A stretch of DNA of 64,000 bases, from NCBI GenBank assembly GCA_021821465.1, contig JAKACM010000005.1, forward strand, positions 1-64,000, in the 5' to 3' direction. Each line of letters starts with the position of its first letter. The stretch's first letter is position 1. The stretch comes from Bacillota bacterium. GTDB taxonomy: Bacteria > Bacillota > Sulfobacillia > Sulfobacillales > Sulfobacillaceae. The notes beneath the pieces were generated by a model that ran no database searches, was not told where the DNA came from, and worked only from the letters and a program-made list of their open reading frames with translations. Shown in pieces: positions 35,394 to 44,361 of the stretch. A program made the position numbers and the translations under genes.

Positions 35394-36687
35394 GCAGCAA
35401 ACCGGATGGATTATCCAAGACGTTCGCGTCATTGACCCCTTTCGGAATGTTGACAGTATCGAAGATATATATGTCACGGGAGAAAAAATCGGCAAAACAT
35501 CTGGACCAAGAGACTATTCGATTGTGGACGGACAAGGACTGTGGCTGGTCCCGAGACTAACGGATATGCATGTCCATTTTCGTGAACCGGGAATGGAACA
35601 TAAGGAGGATTTGCTTTCGGGCAGCCGCGCTGCGGCGGCAGGCGGATTTACTGCCGTCTGTACTATGCCGAATACTCTTCCTGTGATAGATATTCCAAGC
35701 CTCATACAATGGCAGCAACAGCAAGCGGAAAATATAGGTCTTGTGCATATTTTTCCCATCGGGTCCATTTCCAAACAGCAGGAAGGGAAAGAACTTGCAG
35801 ATCTCTATCAAATGGCGCGAGTTGGGGCCGTAGGTTTTTCGGATGACGGCCGTCCATTGATTGATGCGGGGGTTATGCGTGCAGCCCTTAGCTACTCCAC
35901 GACACTTGGCCGTCCCATCATACAACATGCCGAGGAGCCGGAATTGGTGGCGAACGGGGTCATGCATGAAGGGTCGGTTTCCCAGCAAATGGGACTCAGT
36001 GGCATACCTGAGGAAGCCGAATCAGTTATGGTCTGGCGCGATGTCGAACTGGCCGGACTCACAGGAGGAATTCTTCACATAGCCCATGTCTCGGCAAAGG
36101 GCTCTTTAGAAGCACTGGATTATGCCAAACGCCACAATTTCAGAGTCACGGCCGAAGTCTCACCACATCACTTATTGTTAACGGATGCGGCGATTCGGGA
36201 GTGGAACTTTAATCCCGTCACAAAAGTAAATCCTCCCTTAAGGCCCGAGAAGACAAGGCAATTGTTGATTCAAGCGGTGCGTCAAGGACTGATCCCGGTC
36301 ATCGCGTCGGATCATGCTCCACACCATCACGATGAGAAAACACTGCCATACAATGAAGCGCCTTTCGGCATTAGTGGACTGGAAACCTTTATGGGAGCAA
36401 TTCTCAGTGTGTTTCTTGGAGACGGCTTGTTGGATCCCTTAGATTTGTTTCGGTGTGTGACTCTGGGACCACACCAAGTGTTGGGTTTAAATTACCCCGG
36501 ACTGATACCGGGAGCCTCGGCAGACTTGACCTTGATCGACCCGCAAGTGAGATGGATTGTGGACGGGAAGAATTTCTACTCGCGGGGAAAGAATACTCCC
36601 TTACAAGGGACACGGCTGCAAGGACGGCCTGTGGCCACAATGGTACAAGGGGAGTGGACAATGCGAGACCAGGAGGTGCTCAAATGA
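35386..36687 (+). CDS. pyrC: Dihydroorotase
   Basis: Zinc amidohydrolase cyclising carbamoyl aspartate. 433 residues, class I type: DMHVHFREPGMEHKEDLLSG with the metal-binding HxH, HAEEPELV, HIAHVSAKGSLE, and the catalytic SDHAPHHHDEK. The usual carboxylated metal-bridging lysine of class II enzymes is not expected here. ATG 35386 lies inside the pyrB end behind GGGGGG; GTG 35377 is an in-frame alternative. The stop overlaps carA (ATGA). Confidence 0.95.
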   Translation: MSKQQTGWIIQDVRVIDPFRNVDSIEDIYVTGEKIGKTSGPRDYSIVDGQGLWLVPRLTDMHVHFREPGMEHKEDLLSGSRAAAAGGFTAVCTMPNTLPVIDIPSLIQWQQQQAENIGLVHIFPIGSISKQQEGKELADLYQMARVGAVGFSDDGRPLIDAGVMRAALSYSTTLGRPIIQHAEEPELVANGVMHEGSVSQQMGLSGIPEEAESVMVWRDVELAGLTGGILHIAHVSAKGSLEALDYAKRHNFRVTAEVSPHHLLLTDAAIREWNFNPVTKVNPPLRPEKTRQLLIQAVRQGLIPVIASDHAPHHHDEKTLPYNEAPFGISGLETFMGAILSVFLGDGLLDPLDLFRCVTLGPHQVLGLNYPGLIPGASADLTLIDPQVRWIVDGKNFYSRGKNTPLQGTRLQGRPVATMVQGEWTMRDQEVLK

Positions 36688-37766
36688 GAGGGGCGCTGTT
36701 TTTTGAAGACGGTACACGCTTTGAGGGAAATTTGATCGGTGACGTCAGTCAAGCGGCGGCGGGGGAGGTGGTATTCAATACAGCCATGACCGGTTACCAG
36801 GAAATTTTAACCGACCCGTCATACTTCGGGCAAATTGTTGTCCTCACCTATCCCTTAATCGGCAATTACGGAACATTTGCCGAGGCAGCGGAGTCGCTGT
36901 TTTTGTGGCCCAATGCCGTGATCGTCAAAGAAGATGCGCAGATAGCCTCTCATTTTGGAGGAGCGGAAACTTTTGATTCGTACCTGAAGCGTTATCACAA
37001 GTGCGGACTCAGAGGTGTGGATACCCGGGCTTTGACACGACACATTCGGAACAGGGGAACCGAGCATGCAGTGTTGGGACGGGTTGATATGCCGGAATCT
37101 GACAAAATGCAATACTTGAGTCAAATTGATCTTTCTCAAAGTGTCTTTCAAGTGACAACCCCTCAAGCCTACACTTTGGGAGAGGAGGGACCACATGTTG
37201 TGGTCATAGATTACGGAGCGAAGAATTCCATCATGGCCCAACTCCTTGAACGTCATTTCCGGGTTACGGTTTTACCGGCTACAACCACTGTCCGGGAATT
37301 GACGGATTATAGACCGGATGGTGTGGTGCTATCCAATGGCCCCGGGAACCCCAGTGATTTTGGGATGCTTTTGGATCCGGTCCGCTGTGCCATCGATCGT
37401 TACCCGACTTTGGGCATCTGTTTAGGACATCAGTTGATCGGATTAGCAGAAAACGCTAGCACGTACCCATTGAAGTTTGGCCATCACGGCGCTAACCATC
37501 CTTTGTTGGATCACGTGAGCGGAAAAGTACTGATTACTTCACAAAACCATGGATATAGCGTCGATCCCGCTCCCCTTCTTGACCGGTATCGGATTCGGCT
37601 CACCAATTTGCATGATCAAACCGTGGAGGGGCTTCAACATAAGGAAAAGCCGGTCATGACTGTGCAGCACCACCCGGAAGCGGGACCCGGACCTTGGGAT
37701 TCCCATTACTTGTTTGATGAATTCGTGGAGATGATTATGCGACGAAAAGAGGTAGCTGATGCCTAA
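36684..37766 (+). CDS. carA: Carbamoyl phosphate synthetase, small (glutamine amidotransferase) subunit
   Basis: Releases ammonia from glutamine for CarB. 360 residues: N-terminal domain with GEVVFNTAMTGYQEILTDPS, then a class I glutaminase with SNGPGNPSDF, the nucleophile Cys in LGICLGHQLIG, and the His-Glu pair in TVQHHPEAGPGPWD. A perfect AGGAGGTG precedes ATG 36684. Within the pyr operon it is expected to be under PyrR control. Confidence 0.96.
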   Translation: MRGALFFEDGTRFEGNLIGDVSQAAAGEVVFNTAMTGYQEILTDPSYFGQIVVLTYPLIGNYGTFAEAAESLFLWPNAVIVKEDAQIASHFGGAETFDSYLKRYHKCGLRGVDTRALTRHIRNRGTEHAVLGRVDMPESDKMQYLSQIDLSQSVFQVTTPQAYTLGEEGPHVVVIDYGAKNSIMAQLLERHFRVTVLPATTTVRELTDYRPDGVVLSNGPGNPSDFGMLLDPVRCAIDRYPTLGICLGHQLIGLAENASTYPLKFGHHGANHPLLDHVSGKVLITSQNHGYSVDPAPLLDRYRIRLTNLHDQTVEGLQHKEKPVMTVQHHPEAGPGPWDSHYLFDEFVEMIMRRKEVADA

Positions 37767-40700
37767 GCGAAGGGATGTCCATAAGGTTTTGGTTATTGGA
37801 TCAGGACCGATTATTATCGGCCAGGCCGCCGAATTCGATTATGCGGGAACTCAGGCCTGCCGAGCATTGCACGAAGAAGGGTTGGAAGTCGTATTAGTGA
37901 ACAGCAACCCCGCCACGATCATGACGGATCTGTCGGTAGCCGATGTGGTATATCTCGAACCCCTAACCGTGTCTTTTCTGGCCTATATTCTGGGAAAGGA
38001 GCGCCCGGATGGCGTGCTCGCCACCTTGGGTGGGCAGATGGGCCTGAATCTGGCCTCCGAACTGGGAAGAACAGGCGTGCTGACGGATCTCGGTATACCT
38101 CTTTTGGGAACGCCGCTGTCGGCGATAAAGCTGGCGGAAGATCGTGAAGAGTTTCGGAATTTAATGCTTCGCTTGGGTTATCCCATCGCCAGAAGCCGCA
38201 CGGTGGGAACGTTGGAAGACGGAATTGTGTTTGCCCAGGAGATCGGTTATCCTGTGGTCCTTCGTCCCGCATACACCCTTGGGGGCACCGGCGGAGGATT
38301 TGCTGCCAACGATCAGGAACTTTTGGAACGCTTGCCCCATGCCCTGGCTTTAAGTCCCATTACTCAGGTATTGGTGGAAGAATCGATTGCCGGATACAAA
38401 GAAGTGGAATATGAGATTATCCGAGATCATCTCGGTAATGCCATTACGGTATGTAACATGGAAAATATGGATCCGGTGGGAATTCACACCGGCGACTCCA
38501 TAGTCGTCGCCCCCAGTCAAACTTTAAGTGATTATGAGTATCAACTGCTTCGTACGGCGGCTATCGATATCGTCGACCAGTTGGGAGTGGTGGGAGGATG
38601 CAATGTTCAGTTTGCCTTTCATCCGGATGGGCGATATCGCGTGATAGAGGTCAATCCCCGGGTATCCCGATCCAGTGCACTGGCCTCCAAAGCCACCGGT
38701 TATCCTATTGCCCGGATTGTCACAAAAATTGCGTTGGGGCTTACACTGCCTGAAATTGCTAATCCGGTTACGGTCAACACCACGGCAGCATTCGAGCCGG
38801 CTCTGGATTATGTGGTGGTGAAAATCCCGCGTTGGCCGTTTGACAAATTTCCCAATGCAGATAGGCAACTGGGGACGCAAATGAAAGCGACCGGAGAGGT
38901 TATGGCCATTGACAGAACCTTTGCCGGCAGCTTGCAAAAAGCGGTGCGATCCTTGGAAATCAAGCGTACGTCGCTAGACGGTGCAAACGTGGCTCAAAAG
39001 AGTGACGAAGAGATTTGGAAGGGTATTGAATTCGCTACCGATGAGCGGTTGTTCTTCGTCGTTGAGGGTATCCGAAGAGGATTTACAGTGCGGGAAATCG
39101 TCCAAAGAACGGCGATTGACCAGTGGTTCGTTGAAGAGTTGCGGGGGATTGTTCGGGATGAAGAGTGGATTCTGCAACATCCCAGCAATTGGACCCAACG
39201 GATAAGGGAACTCAAACAGCGGGGATTCTCAGATCACCGTATTGGTGAATTAACCAATAAGACAGAGGACGAGATTAGAACCCAGCGGATAAAGCTGGGT
39301 GTTCTCCCCAGCTATAAAATGGTCGATACATGCGCGGGCGAATTTCCGGCTCAGACTCCCTACTATTATGCAACCTATGAGGATGAAAATGAGGCTGAAC
39401 CCTTGGCAGGCCCTAAGATCTTGGTGATTGGCTCAGGTCCTATTCGTATCGGTCAGGGCATTGAGTTTGATGCGGCCAGCGTTTATGCGCTAAATGCGCT
39501 GAAAAAACTCCATTACCAAGCGATTATGGTGAATAACAATCCGGAAACCGTATCAACCGACTTTAACGCATCGGATCGGTTATATTTTGAGCCGATTACC
39601 TTGGAAGATGTGTTAAATATCATTGATTGGGAAAAACCTGACGGCGTTGTTGTGCAATTTGGAGGACAGACCGCAATCAATTTGGCCGAGTCGCTGACAA
39701 AACATGGCGTGAGAATCATCGGGACGAACTGGGAAGGACTGCAAGCGGCTGAGGACAGAGAACTGTTTGATCGTCTGGGGGAGCAACTGGGGATTCAACG
39801 CCCGCCGGGTTTGACGGTGACAACCATACCCGAAGCTCTCGCTGCCTGTGAAAAAATCGGATTTCCACTTTTGGTTCGCCCTTCTTATGTCTTGGGAGGA
39901 CGTGCCATGAAAATTGTGGAAGATTTGGTCCAACTGCAGCGATATTTGAAAGAAAATCATGAAATGGGTATCTCTCAGCCATTATTGATGGACCGCTACA
40001 TGAACGGTTTGGAGTTGGAAGTGGACGTTGTCAGTGACGGGCATCGCGTCGTAATTCCTGCGGTTATGGAACATGTGGAACGCGCCGGGGTGCATTCGGG
40101 CGATTCGTTAGCGGTGCTTCCACCCGTTAAAGCTCAACAAACCGTTATAGACCAAGTGGTCGACATTTCTGTTAAGCTTTGTCGGGGAATCGGGGTTAAA
40201 GGCCTTCTGAATATTCAGTTTGTGGCGGTAGATAATCAGGTTTATGTCATTGAGGCTAATCCCAGATCCAGCCGTACTGTCCCCTTTGTGATTAAAGCTA
40301 CCGGTGTTCCCTTGGTCGATTTGGCAATGGAAGCCGGTATTACCGGGCACTTTGATGAGCGTTGGGGTGAGGGACTTCTCACGTTCCCCGACTATTTTTC
40401 CGTAAAAATGCCGGTATTTTCGTTTGCCAAACTGGGGAAAGTCGATGCCATATTGGATCCTGAGATGAAGTCAACAGGCGAAGTGATGGGAATAGACCGC
40501 GATTTTTCCAGTGCATTATATAAGGCCTTAATAGCGGGAGGCTTTCGCGTACCCGGAGGGGGACGAATTTTAGTGACGATAGCCGATGCGGACAAACAAG
40601 AAGCATTGCCGTATTTGCGAGAACTTGCCGATCTCGGATACCGGCTGTACGCTACTCAGGGTACTTTAGCCATGCTGTCCGCGCAAGGAATTCCCGCTAC

Positions 40701-40971
40701 GCCGGTGTATAAGCTTCGCGACAGGCGTCCTCATCTGGTTGATCTCATACACCAAGGCCAATTTGATTTGGTGATTAATACGATTACCGTGGGCGGGGAC
40801 CAAGAACGGGAAGGCTTCCTAATTCGCCGAGCCGCTGTTGAACAGGGAATTCTCTGCTTTACTTCGCTGGATACGGTCCAAGCTGCGATTGAAGCTCTGA
40901 AAGGGCGCCAACGGCAAACATTCTCTGTGCATCCACTCAACGAATGGTTGCGGGTAGGGCAGGTGAGATAA
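37759..40971 (+). CDS. carB: Carbamoyl phosphate synthetase, large subunit
   Basis: Makes carbamoyl phosphate from bicarbonate, ammonia and two ATP. 1070 residues with the internal duplication: two ATP-grasp halves (first KVLVIGSGPIIIGQAAEFDY, second KILVIGSGPIRIGQGIEFD near 555), each with RPSYVLGG- or RPAYTLGG-type loops and ExNPR.SRSSALASKAT / EANPRSSRTVPFV, and a C-terminal MGS-like regulatory domain from about 930 (GGRILVTIADADKQEAL). Overlaps carA by 8 bases. Confidence 0.97.
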   Translation: MPKRRDVHKVLVIGSGPIIIGQAAEFDYAGTQACRALHEEGLEVVLVNSNPATIMTDLSVADVVYLEPLTVSFLAYILGKERPDGVLATLGGQMGLNLASELGRTGVLTDLGIPLLGTPLSAIKLAEDREEFRNLMLRLGYPIARSRTVGTLEDGIVFAQEIGYPVVLRPAYTLGGTGGGFAANDQELLERLPHALALSPITQVLVEESIAGYKEVEYEIIRDHLGNAITVCNMENMDPVGIHTGDSIVVAPSQTLSDYEYQLLRTAAIDIVDQLGVVGGCNVQFAFHPDGRYRVIEVNPRVSRSSALASKATGYPIARIVTKIALGLTLPEIANPVTVNTTAAFEPALDYVVVKIPRWPFDKFPNADRQLGTQMKATGEVMAIDRTFAGSLQKAVRSLEIKRTSLDGANVAQKSDEEIWKGIEFATDERLFFVVEGIRRGFTVREIVQRTAIDQWFVEELRGIVRDEEWILQHPSNWTQRIRELKQRGFSDHRIGELTNKTEDEIRTQRIKLGVLPSYKMVDTCAGEFPAQTPYYYATYEDENEAEPLAGPKILVIGSGPIRIGQGIEFDAASVYALNALKKLHYQAIMVNNNPETVSTDFNASDRLYFEPITLEDVLNIIDWEKPDGVVVQFGGQTAINLAESLTKHGVRIIGTNWEGLQAAEDRELFDRLGEQLGIQRPPGLTVTTIPEALAACEKIGFPLLVRPSYVLGGRAMKIVEDLVQLQRYLKENHEMGISQPLLMDRYMNGLELEVDVVSDGHRVVIPAVMEHVERAGVHSGDSLAVLPPVKAQQTVIDQVVDISVKLCRGIGVKGLLNIQFVAVDNQVYVIEANPRSSRTVPFVIKATGVPLVDLAMEAGITGHFDERWGEGLLTFPDYFSVKMPVFSFAKLGKVDAILDPEMKSTGEVMGIDRDFSSALYKALIAGGFRVPGGGRILVTIADADKQEALPYLRELADLGYRLYATQGTLAMLSAQGIPATPVYKLRDRRPHLVDLIHQGQFDLVINTITVGGDQEREGFLIRRAAVEQGILCFTSLDTVQAAIEALKGRQRQTFSVHPLNEWLRVGQVR

Positions 40972-40975
40972 GAGG

Positions 40976-41752
40976 ATGGAAGAGGCAAAGCGGTTAACAT
41001 GCCCTGTTGTCGCGCGTACTCAAGCGGCCGAAGGGCACGTCGAATTGATTCTCCAAAGCCGGGAATTGGCTAGGGCAGTGCCGGGACAGTTTGCGCACAT
41101 TCTGACTCCGGGTGTGTTGCGTCGGCCCATATCATTTTCACGTATCGAGTCGGAGAATGATTTGGTAGGACTCTTGTTTCAAGTAGTGGGTTCAGGAACC
41201 CGGTGGTTGGCGGAGCGCTCCATAGGGGACGAGCTGGACGTTCTGGGACCGTTAGGGAATGGTTTTCCTGCACCGGATCCCATGAAACCCTGGGCCGCGG
41301 TAGGAGGGGGTGTTGGTGTTCCCCCGCTTTTTGCCGCCGTTCAGAAGTGGTCTCATTTAACAGGGGATAGACCCGAAATCATCATCGGAGCCCGCACGGC
41401 AGGGTGGGTGGTAATGGAGAATGACTTTAAGGAATTGGGCATTGAACCGATTGTCACGACTGATGACGGCAGCAAAGGACAGAAAGGGAATGTGGCGGAT
41501 CCTCTCTCGTTGTGGCTCGACAATCATAATGAGGCACAAGTGTACGCATGCGGCCCGATTCCTATGCTTCAGGCCGTTCGCCGTCTAGCGGCGGGACGGG
41601 CGATAACCTATCTTGCATTGGAACAGCGGATGGGGTGCGGCATCGGTGCCTGTTTAGCCTGCGTCGTACCAACGGTTGGGGATTGCGGTTTGTCCTACCG
41701 AAGGGTCTGTACGGACGGTCCTGTTTTCAGAGGAGAGGAGATGATGTGGTGA
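40976..41752 (+). CDS. pyrK: Dihydroorotate dehydrogenase electron transfer subunit PyrK
   Basis: FAD and [2Fe-2S] subunit passing electrons from PyrD to NAD+. 258 residues: FAD-binding RRPISFSRIE, NAD-binding WAAVGGGVGVPPLFAAV and YACGPIPMLQAV, and the cluster ligands CGIGACLACVV with a later CTDGPVF. Its presence shows that the neighbouring PyrD is the NAD-dependent type 1B enzyme. The stop overlaps pyrD (GTGA). Confidence 0.95.
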   Translation: MEEAKRLTCPVVARTQAAEGHVELILQSRELARAVPGQFAHILTPGVLRRPISFSRIESENDLVGLLFQVVGSGTRWLAERSIGDELDVLGPLGNGFPAPDPMKPWAAVGGGVGVPPLFAAVQKWSHLTGDRPEIIIGARTAGWVVMENDFKELGIEPIVTTDDGSKGQKGNVADPLSLWLDNHNEAQVYACGPIPMLQAVRRLAAGRAITYLALEQRMGCGIGACLACVVPTVGDCGLSYRRVCTDGPVFRGEEMMW

Positions 41753-42705
41753 CGGATTTGGGTATCGAGTTACCGCGGGGGATGAAACTGTCAAACCCGG
41801 TTATCGCCGCCTCAGGAACCTTCGGGTTCGGCTCCGAATACGCTCGGTTTGTCGATATAGGTGCTTTGGGAGGAGTCAGCGTGAAAGGGGTCTCGCCCAA
41901 GCCATGGCTTGGAAACCCGCCGCCCCGCGTTTGGGAAACGCCCATGGGTCTGTTAAACTCCATCGGGCTCCAGAATCCCGGGGTCGAGACCTTCATCGAG
42001 AAAGACTTGCCGCTATTGCGCAGCCATCCCACGAAGATCATTGTGAACATTATTGGGCACACGGTGGAAGAATACCGCCAAGTCGCTGAACGTTTAACCA
42101 ATCAAGATGGGGTTCATGCTTTAGAGGTCAATATTTCGTGCCCCAACATCAAAGAGGGCGGAATGATGTTCGGGCAAGATCCCGACCAGGCTTTTGCCGT
42201 GACCCGAGCCGTCAGGGACGCCACGGATTTACCGCTTCTGGTGAAATTGTCTCCAAATGTCACATCTCCCGTAATCATTGCGCAAGCAGTGGAGGCGGCC
42301 GGCGCGGATGTAATTTCCGCTATTAACACGGTACTCGGCCTCGCCATTGATATTGGCCTAAGACGGCCGGCCTTGGGAGGTATCACGGGAGGACTCTCGG
42401 GACCTGCGATTAAGCCCTTGGCATTGCGAATTGTATATGAAATCGCCCAACAGGTGACGATTCCCATCATCGGAATGGGAGGTATTCAGAATGCGGAGGA
42501 TGTCATCGAGTTTCTTATGGCCGGGGCGAGCGCGGTGATGGTGGGAACAATCACTTTTCAGCATCCGGATCGCATGAACCAAATCATTAGGGAATTGCCT
42601 GACGTGTTGCAAAGCTGTGGATTTGCGTCCTTACGGGAAGTTGTGGGAGTGGCCTTGCCGCAAGGCCAAAAGTCTAACGTGCAAAGAAGAGGAAGTGTGA
42701 TATGA
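41749..42705 (+). CDS. pyrD: Dihydroorotate dehydrogenase, catalytic subunit (type 1B)
   Basis: FMN enzyme oxidising dihydroorotate to orotate. 318 residues: NPVIAASGTFGFGSEYARF, GLQNPGVETF, the catalytic-Cys motif EVNISCPNIKEGG, INTVLGLAIDI, and GMGGIQNAEDVIEFLMAGAS. Cys rather than Ser as base is typical of type 1. Start GTG 41749 overlaps the pyrK stop with AGGAGAGGAG upstream. Confidence 0.95.
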   Translation: MTDLGIELPRGMKLSNPVIAASGTFGFGSEYARFVDIGALGGVSVKGVSPKPWLGNPPPRVWETPMGLLNSIGLQNPGVETFIEKDLPLLRSHPTKIIVNIIGHTVEEYRQVAERLTNQDGVHALEVNISCPNIKEGGMMFGQDPDQAFAVTRAVRDATDLPLLVKLSPNVTSPVIIAQAVEAAGADVISAINTVLGLAIDIGLRRPALGGITGGLSGPAIKPLALRIVYEIAQQVTIPIIGMGGIQNAEDVIEFLMAGASAVMVGTITFQHPDRMNQIIRELPDVLQSCGFASLREVVGVALPQGQKSNVQRRGSVI

Positions 42706-43415
42706 GTGAGCAGAGTGGGAGCGCGGGAGACAAAGCCAGATTGTGGATCGCATTGGATGTTGGGGATCAAGAAGGAGCGGAACTATGGATGAAGACCTTT
42801 CCTTTACACCGCCATTACAAAGTGGGCATGGAATTATTTTATCGTATCGGACCGCAAGTTTTACGCCAATGGATCGAAGAGAAAGAATTGCATATCTTTT
42901 TAGATCTTAAATTGCATGACATTCCACGTACCGTGGGCCGTGCCATCGCTCAGTTGGACAAACTTGGCGTTCACCTGGTGACCATTCACTTGGCGGGCGG
43001 CGCCAAAATGTGTGAGGCCGCTAAAGAAGCCAGTCATGTTATGGATATTGTCGGGGTCAGTGTGTTAACGAGCCTCGGGAGTGAAGACTTAGCCCAAATG
43101 GGGATTAAGGGATCGGTGTCGGATCACATAAAGCGGTTAGTGCGCATCGCCCGGCAAGCAGAACTACAAGGAGTAGTAATCTCTGGCCAAGAATTGCCGG
43201 AGTTTACCGATCTTTGGCCCGATGCTCGGTTTGTTGTGCCGGGCATTCGCCGATCCCAAGAAGCGCTCTATGATCAAAAACGCGTGATTACAGCAGATCA
43301 GGCGCTTTTGTGGGGCGCGACAGATTTAGTGATCGGCAGGACTTTATTAGCTGCCGAGAAACCGGAAGCAGTCTATCAAGAACTTGCGGCATTGCTGCCA
43401 AGAAAGGGTCCTTGA
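42702..43415 (+). CDS. pyrF: Orotidine 5'-phosphate decarboxylase
   Basis: Last step of UMP synthesis. 237 residues, TIM barrel: WIALDVGDQEGAELW, catalytic FLDLKLHDIPRTVGRA (Asp-Lys-x-x-Asp), VTIHLAGGAKMCEAA, VVPGIRRSQEA and the phosphate loop GATDLVIGRTLL. ATGA overlap with pyrD. Confidence 0.96.
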   Translation: MSEQSGSAGDKARLWIALDVGDQEGAELWMKTFPLHRHYKVGMELFYRIGPQVLRQWIEEKELHIFLDLKLHDIPRTVGRAIAQLDKLGVHLVTIHLAGGAKMCEAAKEASHVMDIVGVSVLTSLGSEDLAQMGIKGSVSDHIKRLVRIARQAELQGVVISGQELPEFTDLWPDARFVVPGIRRSQEALYDQKRVITADQALLWGATDLVIGRTLLAAEKPEAVYQELAALLPRKGP

Positions 43416-43718
43416 TGAATATTTATTCGTATCCATAGCATTTCATACAGTGCTCTCAGAACACCTCGGTGAGATCTTTATGCGGTCATCATCTCCCGGT
43501 TGAGTGGAGATCGGCATTGGTACGGATTTTTATGTCCCAATGGATACCGTTCATATTGCAGGGTCCCATCAGCCACAATGCCAAGCATTTGTTTTCATAA
43601 CAGAGGCTCTTTGAATAATGAAAATTCCGTGGATAGAACCCCTCACGCATTGGTGACAGATCGACGGCCGATACCGAGAGGAAGTGAGAATTTGAATAGA
43701 GAAAGGAAGAATGTTGTG
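43416..43718. other. Gap between pyrF and pyrE, no gene seen
   Basis: About 300 bases break an otherwise tightly overlapping operon. I find no second PyrR consensus, no clear terminator, and no promoter with both boxes. A frame open from 43500 lacks a ribosome binding site and is continuous with pyrE only by chance. It may be a leader, or what remains of a lost gene. Confidence 0.4.
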
Positions 43719-44294
43719 ATGATTGAGCCAGGAACCCTCGAAGACTTGCAGGATCTGGGCGCTTATTTACGGGGCCATTTTCTTTTGACAACCAAGCGGC
43801 ACAGCGACACCTTTTTTATACTTGCGCGATTAACTGAACATCCTCAACGGCTCAAGCCGTGGGTAGCCATACTTCAGGATAAAATGAAAGATATCGATGC
43901 CCATACGATAGTCGGTCCGGCCATGGGAGGCATCATCCCCGCTTATGCCTTGGCTTCGATGAGAGATGATGCGCGGGTGATATTTGCGGAAAAAAGCGAG
44001 ACAGGCATCATGGTCTTTCGCAGAGGATTTCGCCTAGAAGCGGGGGAACAGGTGATTATCATTGAAGATGCGATGACCACAGGCAGCTCTATTCTCAAGG
44101 TTCGGGATGCCGTTTTGGAACAAGGTGCTCATGTTTCAGCGGTGGCCACATTAGTCAACCGTTCGTTTGACGGACAGACGCCCTTTCGCATTCCATTTTT
44201 TTCTGTGGTGGATATTCCCGGTATCGAAACTTGGTTACCGGAAGAGTGCCGTTTGTGTCGGCAGGGTGTGCCTTTGAGCCTGCCCAAACAATAG
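43719..44294 (+). CDS. pyrE: Orotate phosphoribosyltransferase
   Basis: Converts orotate and PRPP to OMP. 191 residues: LRGHFLLTTKRHSDTFFI, VGPAMGGIIPAYALA, and the PRPP loop VIIIEDAMTTGSSILKVRDAV. The C-terminal half is of the longer Firmicute/archaeal-type. Start ATG 43719 or GTG 43716, with GAAAGGAAG upstream. Convergent with rqcH. Confidence 0.93.
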   Translation: MIEPGTLEDLQDLGAYLRGHFLLTTKRHSDTFFILARLTEHPQRLKPWVAILQDKMKDIDAHTIVGPAMGGIIPAYALASMRDDARVIFAEKSETGIMVFRRGFRLEAGEQVIIIEDAMTTGSSILKVRDAVLEQGAHVSAVATLVNRSFDGQTPFRIPFFSVVDIPGIETWLPEECRLCRQGVPLSLPKQ

Positions 44295-44361
44295 AATGCG
44301 ATGCCAGGGCTTGTCTCTGATTAGCCTTGCAGACGAGTTCTAGTGTTTGAACCCAAAAGAG

